Shown here: piece after piece, positions 48,701 to 61,500 of the stretch
Layout: each line of letters starts with the position of its first letter
How positions within the stretch are numbered: the stretch's first letter is position 1
Origin: Sialis fuliginosa
Lineage: Eukaryota; Arthropoda; Insecta; Megaloptera; Sialidae
Assembly (NCBI GenBank): GCA_961205875.1
Contig: OY540815.1
Coordinates: 9,486,001 to 9,550,000, forward strand
Reading direction: 5' to 3'
Length of the DNA stretch: 64,000 nt
Position numbers and translations under genes: made by a program
Notes under the pieces: generated by a model
The model's database searches: none
What the model saw: only the letters and a program-made list of their open reading frames with translations
What the model was told of the DNA's origin: nothing

Positions 48701-48864
48701 AACAAACGGAAACTTACGAGTAAGTCGTCATTGTAGTTATTCGTTGATAAATCGTTGAAGTCAACGTCCATCACTTCGTGTTTTATTGTTAAATCACTAT
48801 TTAAACTCGAATCATTTCTTTGGAACAGAAAATCCATAATACTCATATCGGTTGACACACTCAT
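33793..48864 (-). CDS. CREB3: CREB3-family ER-membrane bZIP transcription factor
   Basis: Seven exons join in frame to 577 aa: 48718-48864, 36513-36646, 36212-36399, 35598-35921, 35202-35496, 34680-35023 and 33793-34094. The start is the ATG at 48864; an upstream in-frame TTG was not chosen. Order: acidic N-terminus with MDFLFQ (residues 10-15), the serine-rich [11 protein letters not shown] motif of CREB3 proteins (near 84-94), [13 protein letters not shown], then the basic region [20 protein letters not shown] and a leucine zipper. A membrane segment [19 protein letters not shown] follows, with a KRALL site in the lumenal part resembling a site-1 protease RxxL site. Family members are held in the ER, cut in the Golgi, and move to the nucleus to drive secretory-pathway genes. 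YVDGLEDR resembles CREB3, CREB3L3 and CREB3L4 more than CREB3L1/2-type CrebA. Confidence 0.92.
34095..34679 (-). promoter_or_regulatory. CREB3-family intron 6 with two full CRE palindromes
   Basis: The intron contains TGACGTCA twice, at 34314-34321 and 34474-34481. Each sits in a CpG-containing patch with a CGCCATG motif nearby, so the pair may be the arms of a degenerate inverted repeat. CREB3-family factors bind CRE-like and UPR-type elements, so feedback is conceivable but unproven. Confidence 0.4.
36769..36830. repeat. hAT-like tip fragment
   Basis: CAGGGCCTACAACTACAAGT followed by GGGACCCTGGGGCAGTAAGT resembles the GC-rich tip of the CAGGGCC elements at 25120-25388 and 38866. No partner end is found, so this is a fragment. 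Confidence 0.45.
37250..37550. repeat. Low-complexity repeat with GAAGTCGGTT units
   Basis: It includes GAAGTCGGTTATCTTT, two units of the form GAATTGA(A/G)AACC(C/T)CCTCCTTTTT, and AAGTCGGTTAAAAAATG. AACCGACTT and GGAGGAGGTTCTCAATTC motifs are common in dispersed non-coding repeats of insects. Confidence 0.5.
37643..38240. mobile_element. Foldback element with about 100-bp arms
   Basis: The left arm (37643-37790) contains GAGTGGACATAATATGACAA and GTGCCAGTCGGTACTTGGGT; the right arm (38125-38240) holds their near-exact reverse complements (ACCCAAGTACCGACTGGCAC and TTGTCACATTATGTCCACTC). The left arm has an extra segment of about 50 bp. No transposase or clean target duplication is seen. Confidence 0.75.
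38922..39532. mobile_element. TTAA-flanked MITE nested in a hAT element
   Basis: Inverted tips GGTAGTTCCAGCATG and CACGCTGGAACTACG are bounded by TTAA on both sides (38918-38921 and 39533-39536). TTAA duplication is made by piggyBac and Kolobok transposases. Inside is a further inverted pair, AGTGATCTGGCAACG (39301-39315) with CGTTGCCAGATCACT (39412-39426), possibly a third level of nesting. No coding capacity. Confidence 0.75.
39849..39994. repeat. 24-bp inverted repeat pair
   Basis: Positions 39849-39872 and 39971-39994 are inverted copies with one mismatch, centred on TTTCCAGCTAACGCT and AGCGTTAGCTGGAAG. The 98-bp middle has no ORF. A small MITE is possible, though no target duplication is clear. 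Confidence 0.6.
40713..41329 (+). repeat. AAACGGCCAAGTG-family repeat, copy 2, internally duplicated
   Basis: Left tip AAACGGTCAAGTGGTTGTTG and right tip AACACGTACTTGACCATTT are inverted, with TA on each side (40711-40712 and 41330-41331). The middle module (ACAGTGTTC ... GTTTAGAAATTAGAGG ... CGACATTGAAAAGCAAATAT ... TTTTTGTTGCATTT) occurs twice in tandem, about 40820-41000 and 41090-41280. The copy at 21378-21720 has it once. Confidence 0.75.
41431..42118. mobile_element. hAT-type element packed with GTACTCGAGTAC palindromes
   Basis: Ends CAGAGCTGTTCCGAGTAC and GAGTACCGCACAGCTCTG are inverted. A perfect 8-bp duplication AATGTGAA flanks it (41423-41430 and 42119-42126). The interior holds about a dozen copies of the 12-bp palindrome GTACTCGAGTAC or close variants in two clusters (41457-41575 and 41846-42110), with 10-12 bp spacers in the second. 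ORFs across the cluster are by-products of the repeat. Confidence 0.85.
42547..42757. mobile_element. 211-bp hAT-type MITE
   Basis: Ends CAGGGCTGTGGAATCGGAGT and ACCGACTCCACAGCCCTG are inverted. The perfect 8-bp duplication TATGCAAC flanks it (42539-42546 and 42758-42765). The interior repeats GGAGT(T/C)GGAGTCGGAGTC-like units near the left and AGTCAGAGTCG near the right. Confidence 0.9.
43323..43788. mobile_element. 466-bp hAT-type MITE
   Basis: Ends CAGTGTTGCCAGTATGAACT and CGTTCTGGCAACACTG are inverted. The perfect 8-bp duplication CAAAGAAT flanks it (43315-43322 and 43789-43796). Near both ends are inverted AAAAAGTAC motifs. No ORF. Confidence 0.9.
43852..44830. mobile_element. 979-bp foldback element with about 300-bp arms
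   Basis: The two arms (43852-44170 and 44540-44830) are near-perfect inverted copies. Paired landmarks include CATGATTTCTTTCGTTG with its complement, TATAGTCTGTCGAGCCAAAT with ATTTGGCTCGACAGACTATA, and ATCTAAAATACGTGCAGACT with AGTCTGCACGTATTTTAGAT. A second inverted pair (AACCTAACCTAACAGAAACT and its complement) sits in the centre. Transcribed within the CREB3-family intron it could form a very long RNA hairpin. No target duplication is evident. Confidence 0.8.
45421..46614. mobile_element. Possible 1.2-kb element with diverged inverted tips
   Basis: Left CAGTGGCGCACAGTGGTTTA and right, in reverse complement, CCAGGCGTCACACAGTGGTT share ACAGTGGTT and the following CGGAAAAAATT. No target duplication is visible. 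A related GTTAGGCGTCACATG lies inside at about 45925. The rest is AT-rich without coding capacity. Confidence 0.45.
47925..47959. repeat. 35-nt perfect palindrome with one-base centre
   Basis: Seventeen bases on each side of G47942 are exact inverted copies (ATCATATATTAAACATA and TATGTTTAATATATGAT). It lies in AT-rich intron DNA. Confidence 0.8.
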
Positions 48865-49601
48865 CTTAAACAAATACGATTAACGATTGATCAGCGATTA
48901 TTGTATTGAAAATGTACTACCCGTCACAATAATATTATACATAGCTTAGAAATATGGTTTTATTGAAGTATTTTAAATTATTTTATTACATAAACGACAT
49001 TAAATTAACGAAATATTACTTAAAACGGAGAACAGTGACATGAACACGCCTGCTTCCAACGTGGAACTAATTACGTCATCAAAATGTCAAATCCAGATAA
49101 ATATAGTCCCCCCCTCTAGCGATTTTCAGTAACAGTTGTTCTATTGGCGGGGTTTTTAAAACTCACATAAAAATTCCACAACTTAAATACATAGTTGTTC
49201 ATTTGCATTGTATTTGAGCTATTTTTTAATTACGTATGAAGGTTGTATTTATTATTTATATTTTTATATACTTAAAATTTTTATAAAAAATTGTTGATAT
49301 ATTTCAATATCAAATAAAACATTTTCTTTTTTAAACACACTTAGTTTTAATTAAAAGATTAAATTGCAGTAGGACTGTATTTATTATTCTATGAGTGGGA
49401 CTAAAAAAATCAAGATAAGGAATATTTTGTTCTCTAGAACAAATTATATGTATTTTGAATCAATTGATGATATAATATAAATTCAAACATGTGAATAATA
49501 AAATAAATAAAAAATTATAATTAAACAGTATTGTATTCAAATATTAACTTTATAAAATATATCACAATTGTTTTTTTTCCTAATTTATTGTATATTCACA
49601 A
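48865..49601. promoter_or_regulatory. CREB3-family 5' flank and DET1 3' flank
   Basis: The two minus-strand genes are about 740 bp apart. Upstream of the CREB3-family start are TTACGTCATC (49070-49079) and CCAACGTGGAAC (about 49052-49063), which resemble CRE and CCACG-type unfolded-protein-response sites, in a GC-richer patch at 49030-49150 that is a plausible core promoter. DET1 has a minus-strand AATAAA (TTTATT at 49584-49589) only 13 nt past its stop. Confidence 0.45.
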
Positions 49602-51430
49602 TTAAAATCCTTTGCATTCATTCCGTACATGAAAATTGACAATATATTCAGCATTTGTACGCTGTACTGATATAGCAAATGGATCTGTCGGATGAAACGT
49701 AAAAGCTACTAAACGTCGTGCGGCCGGAGGAGGGCTCTTACCTAGGACACCAGCATATATTTTGAACTTTAGTAAACCAGAATCTCTTGCATAAAATCTA
49801 AAAAAAAAAAAAAACTTTGAATTTTAATAAAACAAAATTTTACAATTTACATAAGAATCATCTTTAACATATTTTCTTTTATTCGTACTTGATAGGGTGT
49901 TCTCCGCATGCTTTTGGTCTTTCCATTACAGATACCCATTTATCATCATAGCTAAATAAAGACTGATCTAAATACGGTGAACTGCTATAAGATTGTGCAC
50001 TTATAGGCAACTGTGCTAACAATCGTTTGGTGGCTTCCGTTTGTCCACCAAACCTAGCGCTAACAATCGAATGCTTAAACCTCTCTTGTAACAATCTAGC
50101 AAAAATATTATTTGACGGTGAACATGTGAACTGAGATTCTGTATGCAATCTTGCATTTCGGAAATGATCACAGAAATTTTCAAATAGTTCTAACAATTCT
50201 CTAGATGTGTTATCATACACCGCTAATACTTTGCTCTCGTAAATATTATATATCACGAAAAATGAAGGCTCGCTATTTGGTTCTGTTGACTTTAACGTAA
50301 CCACATCTTCACTTGCATATTTAATAAACAGATGACTTTCATCGATCAGTTGCATTTTCCACATTCGAAGTACTCTGAATTGGTCAAAGTACTGATAAAA
50401 CCTTCTCAGTTCTGTTGGATCATTAGTGGCATCCGATATCTTTTTAGCACGTTTATACAAAAATACCAATATCCTATGTTTTAATGAACTTATTGCTATA
50501 TCTCTGACAGGTCTGTGGTCATTTGGGAAAACAGAATTTACAAAATAGTAGTCATCTTCATAGCAAAATCTACCTATACTCATAACATTAATGAATAGTC
50601 CATCCATAATTTGAAATATGTGAATCGTTTGATGCTGTACAGATAAAACTGCTAAAATGTCTTTATATAAATAAATACCCTGGTTATGCGACAGGAAAAT
50701 TTTATCAAATTGAAACAATCGAGTGTCACATAGCTTTCCTTGTTGTAGATCTACTAAATGTAGGGAGTAATCTTCTAAAGGCGATCTGAAATGAAAATGA
50801 TTATTTGTAAAATAATGATTAACTTAAATGTGTTTATAATTACCTAGAATTAGGTGCAACAGCTTCGTTTGTTGTGTAAGTCTGATAAAAATGTGGTGTT
50901 AAATCATCAGAAATGTATGCTGCCGATCCAACGATCACATATCTACCGTCATCAGTGAATAAACTACATTCTCTATTTAACTGTTCATTGCTTTGTGTTA
51001 TATTTATTGTAAATTTTTCCTTAAAAAATCTTTGAAACACTTTACTTCTTATTTCATATGCTCGTCCTTCATTTTTATTACCAATGTATTCTCCCTGTAA
51101 GTCATAAACTAAATCTGCTGCAGCTGCGGCACCATTGTAAGTGTAAACTTCTAATGATGTTTGATCAGCTGAGAATGCAATGAAATGTTTACCATCTGGA
51201 CTAAATTTACGGAGGAAGCAAGGTGGTTTTTCAATATTTATAACAGTGAAGTTTGGAAAAACGTTTTGATGAAATTCTCTAGCAACATGAAATTGAGTCC
51301 CGTGTTTTACACAACCATATAATTCTCTAATTCGTAATCGATTTACTATGTTTTGAGGATGAATTTTTCTTGGTTTGAATTTATAAGAATAATTAGGTTT
51401 TGAATTGTTGTGGACTGATTTAATTTTCAT
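49602..51430 (-). CDS. DET1: DET1, de-etiolated-1 homolog
   Basis: Three coding exons (50844-51430, 49889-50785 and 49602-49797) join in frame to 559 aa, close to the roughly 550 aa of animal DET1. Family blocks are clear: [20 protein letters not shown] and [20 protein letters not shown] (about residues 55-95), [14 protein letters not shown] across the first join, [50 protein letters not shown] and [20 protein letters not shown] near the end. DET1 is a beta-propeller-like adaptor that, with DDB1, DDA1, CUL4 and COP1, forms a ubiquitin ligase acting on targets such as c-Jun. The second intron starts GTACGA, a weak but frame-keeping donor. A 5' untranslated exon is likely, with donor GTAAGT at 51509 to 51504 and acceptor CAG just upstream of the ATG. 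Confidence 0.95.
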
Positions 51431-51509
51431 ATTAGTGTTCTGAAAATATTTATGTCATTAGCATAATATATTACGTACATCATTCAATTTTATTTTAAGA
51501 AATACTTAC

Positions 51510-52150
51510 CTTTTAACCTAAACAGTAAAATATTTAGTTATTTATTTATATTGTAATTAATCCTATAAGTTATTGTAATTAAATAAATTACTTCATTTTA
51601 ATATGTAATATTTAGTATAGGTACATTTATATTTTTTTAAATCCATAAAAATTTAAACTTTAATATTTTCAGATTTAAAATTTTTATGAACGTTCTTACA
51701 TTCACCGTTGAAATTAACCGATTGGTTGGTATATTCTGTGGATTGATTCACTTGATTGTATTTATTTATCTATTCATATCTATTGACAATTCAAAAACAG
51801 TAGCGTACTTATAGAAAATAGAAAATAGTTATTTTATAGCGTTATATTTTGTCACTTTGGTGATAATATTTTTTCTAAACCTTACTACTCTACCTCTGAC
51901 CCACGGAATCACAAAACTTTTCCCGCCGAGTTCACGTCACTTCACGTGTGTACTATTTTAAGTTTGAAGCTGTGGTTTGAAGCAGTTTGAAGTATTAGGT
52001 TAATATGTCAGAATAATAAGTGAATAATATAAACAAAATAAAATTTAGTTGTAGTTTAACATAAAGTCAAAATAAATCAATGTACCTATTACTTTTAATT
52101 AATATATCAGCCATGCAAAGAAGTATTGACAACTAAGATTATTTTTCAAA
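51510..52150. promoter_or_regulatory. Shared DET1/BLM bidirectional promoter region
   Basis: DET1 is read leftward from about 51.5 kb and BLM rightward from 52151, so the interval must hold both promoters unless BLM has a distant first exon. The patch at 51880-51970 is the least AT-rich, with CCCGCCGAG and CACTTCACGTGTGTAC (an ACGTG core). No TATA box is obvious. Housekeeping-type head-to-head promoters are common in compact parts of insect genomes. Confidence 0.5.
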
Positions 52151-58147
<5,997 letters not shown>

Positions 58148-58199
58148 TCTCTTTATTATGGTATTTTTTTATATAAAATAATTTTATAATGTAGGTGTT

Positions 58200-58244
58200 A
58201 ATAAATAAAAATCTCTCTTCTCTTTTTATAATATTTAATTTATT
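58200..58244. terminator. Facing polyadenylation signals of two convergent genes
   Basis: On the plus strand AATAAA occurs at 58200-58205 and 58204-58209, about 55 nt after the BLM stop. On the minus strand AATAAA (TTTATT at 58239-58244) lies about 300 nt after the stop of the long minus-strand frame. With cleavage 10-30 nt downstream the two transcripts would overlap or abut. Confidence 0.6.
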
Positions 58245-58540
58245 ACTGATACTTTACACTTTTATATTATTAAATTTTTTAATTATTCTTGTTCTTATTT
58301 GTACAGTTATTAAAAATTTACAATATTGACACTTTACAATTATATCTTCAATATCTGCATTACTACTTAAACCTTGAACACCACACTAGGCTACGCTACG
58401 ATTGGAGAGTTTGGGTTTTGATGGAAAATATTTCAAAGACAGTTTCGTTCAAAATACCCATTTGTGGTGAAATTGGGCAGTATACATAATGTGATGTTCA
58501 AGGGTTAATTATAGAATATATAGTAATTTGCATACATAAT

Positions 58541-61500
58541 TTATCTACAGCGTGCTGATAAAGTAAGACATGTAAACATACAAAGAAAAATAAACATGTA
58601 CGTTGTTATTAGAATGCAATTTTTTAATAAAACGTCTTCTATTTCTATGACGTTTACATCAAGAACTGGCAAAATTTCAATTTCTTTTAAAGTTAATGCT
58701 TCTTTTGGCACTTCAACCTTGTTCTTACTCATTTCGTCTTCATAACTAGTTATACATTTAGGAACTTTAGAGTTTAAATTTGTATCTAATTTTTTATAAT
58801 TTTCATAAAGTCGAAGAATCGATGTTATTATTTCAAGAAAATCGTCTGTTCTATCATTATTCATTTCTGTATTTTTGACGCAATTTAAATTATCATTTTG
58901 AATAATTACAGCATTTTCAGAAAGATTTGATGTAGAATTATCATCTAAGTCTTTATAAAGATTTATAATTGGCAATATAATTTCTGGGAATGTAGTTTCT
59001 TTTTTAATTGAATCGTCTAAAATTACATCAGATTTGATTTTTCTTAAAACCCCCTTTGATTCATATTTAGATATAGCAACATTACTCATTATATCAGTTA
59101 TAGTTATAGCGTTAACTTGATTATCTTTTATTTTAATATTCGCTTCTGCATACAATATTTGAAAATAATCTTTCTTCAGTATAAACGTTTTTGACTCGTA
59201 AATAATTGATGTGTAATATATTGTTTGCTTATAGAATATTGTTTCTATTGAATCTATTGTATGTTTTAACAAAGTTATATCTAAATTTGCCTTCTCCTCT
59301 GTCAATACTATATCGTTTATTTCATTTTCATGTACCTCAATAGGTAAATCGTTGGTTATAGTTGAATCTATTGTATGTTTTAACAAAGTTATATCTAAAT
59401 TTGCCTTCTCCTCTGTCAATACTATATTGTTTATTTCATTTTCATGTACCTCAATAGGTAAATCGTTAGTTATAGTTGAATCTATTGTATGTTTTAACAA
59501 AGTTATATCTAAATTTGCCTTCTCCTCTGTCAATATTATATCATTTATTTCATTTTCATGTACCTCAATAGGTAAATCGTTGGTTATAATTTGTTTGTCA
59601 TTTATTGAAGATAAACTATTTACCTCGATATTTTCATTATTTGTTACAGAAGTTAATATATAATCTATCACAGATTTTACAATTTCTTCAGATGAGAAGC
59701 TCTTACTTATTGTTATTTCGATGTTCATAGTATTAGATTTTTTACTAATCGGAATCATATTTAAATCATTCTGAAATACATTGATTTTTTCTATTTGTTG
59801 ATTACAATCTCTTACATTCATTTCATCCACAGAATCAGAATCGATAGCTAATATTTTAGGACTTAAAATTTCACTAAAATTGTTTTCATTGGTATTTATT
59901 GGTTCTTCTTCAATGGATTTTGGTTCTTCATTTTTTTCAATAATTATTGTATCGTCAATTACAATTTGTGATTTAGTTATTTCAAGTTTTTCTTGCATAG
60001 TTATTTTGTCATGAGAGTTATTGGGAACAATTACATGATTTTTCAAAATACTGTAGTCATCTGTTTGTTCGTTTGTTGAATTATCTTTTTGTATAAATGC
60101 ATTCCCATTGTCATTAACGGTACAATTGTAAACGTTGATTGTATTGGATGTCAAATATTTTTCATTTTCTTCTTTTAACCGAATGCTGCATGTATTTTCA
60201 ACGTTTGAGGAACAAATTGTTTTATCTTCGTTGTGGAAAAATTTAGTCAAAGTTTCCTTTACGTTCATATCTTTTTCAACAGTGTCAACCATTTCTGGTA
60301 GTTCTAAAATAGTATCATTTTGTTGCATTTTCATAATATCGGTAATAGAATTATTAAAGTTTACTGATCTTTGCGATCCTTTAAGCATTTTTGTCTCTTC
60401 TAAAATAGCATCTTTCAATTTATCTTTAATAGATGTTATTCTTTTCGTAATGTTTTCTTTCAGCTGTGCAGCTTTTGTATTATCATTTTCTGGTTTGTTT
60501 CTTTGCCGTATGAATCCTCTAAGCTCTGTAATTTTTGGTTTTTTCTTAATACAGTTTCTAGTCATTTGAAATTCATTGCTTGTTTGTTTTGGCTTATAAT
60601 TAATAATTTTTTCAGCAAATCTGTTAGGGTAAATAACAGGTGCACTGTTTTTTGCTATTGTGGTACCTTCATTATTTTTTATTTTATTGATTGAATTTTC
60701 TCCCAAATTATTTACGTTTCTTAAATTATACCTTTCTCTTGTAACGTTATTAATTGCATTTTTAACTTTTTGGGCATCAATATTATTAACTTTATTTATT
60801 GTTACTGTATCATTTGTGTTATTGTTACCGTTTTTATTTTTCTCTTCTTTATTTAATTCATTTATAATTTTTTCTGTTTCAATTAATTTATTTTTGCTGT
60901 ATTTTACAATGGGAGAGACAACTTTTCTTTGGGCGATTGGTGATTTTTGTTGATTCTTATTTACAAAATTTTCACTTCTACTAGATGATGTAGGTGCTTG
61001 TATTGTTTTATTATTTAATTCTTCTTTAATATTTGTAGAATTGGTATTATCGACCTTACTCTCACTTTGTGCAGTTATTTTTTTCAAAGTGTTTGTATTA
61101 ATTGTTTGGATGTCTGTGACCCCCATATTAATTATTCTACTATTTTTCAATTCACTTAACTCAAGTACTGCTAAATTATTTGCATTAAGATCTTTAAAAA
61201 TATTTTCTGTTGATGGAAACGGTACAGAATTATCTAAATTTTTAATAATTTCAAGATCATCTTTAACATTGTTAGGTGTTCTGATATTCTTGTCATCAGT
61301 AATTTTAGAATTATTTAAACAAAGTTCCGCATTTTTATTTTCAGGTTTAGAATTAATTAAATTAGTCATTTGTTTTAAATCTGGCATCATAGTGTTAATT
61401 TGTGTTTCATTATTAGAGTTTTGTAAAAGATTTTTAATTGGTTTACCAGAAATGTTTATTACATTACTATACAAATTTGTTTTAATTGGTAATATCCTAT

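Larger units (their letters stand above)
36647..48717 (-). other. 12-kb first intron of the CREB3-family gene
   Basis: It separates the exon encoding residues 1-49 from the rest. The donor is GTAAGT (48717 to 48712) and the acceptor is TAG at 36649-36647. At least nine transposon-like elements lie between 36.7 and 46.6 kb (listed separately). From 46615 to 48717 I see only AT-rich DNA plus a 35-nt palindrome. Long first introns often hold enhancers; I cannot point to one. Confidence 0.85.

Noticed and set aside
48865..48873. Upstream TTG start for the CREB3-family protein
   Set aside because: A normal ATG follows three codons later and matches a eukaryotic start.
59352..59663. Plus-strand frames opposite the giant minus-strand gene
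   Set aside because: They are antisense shadows of the long coding frame, with repeats that mirror its tandem units.
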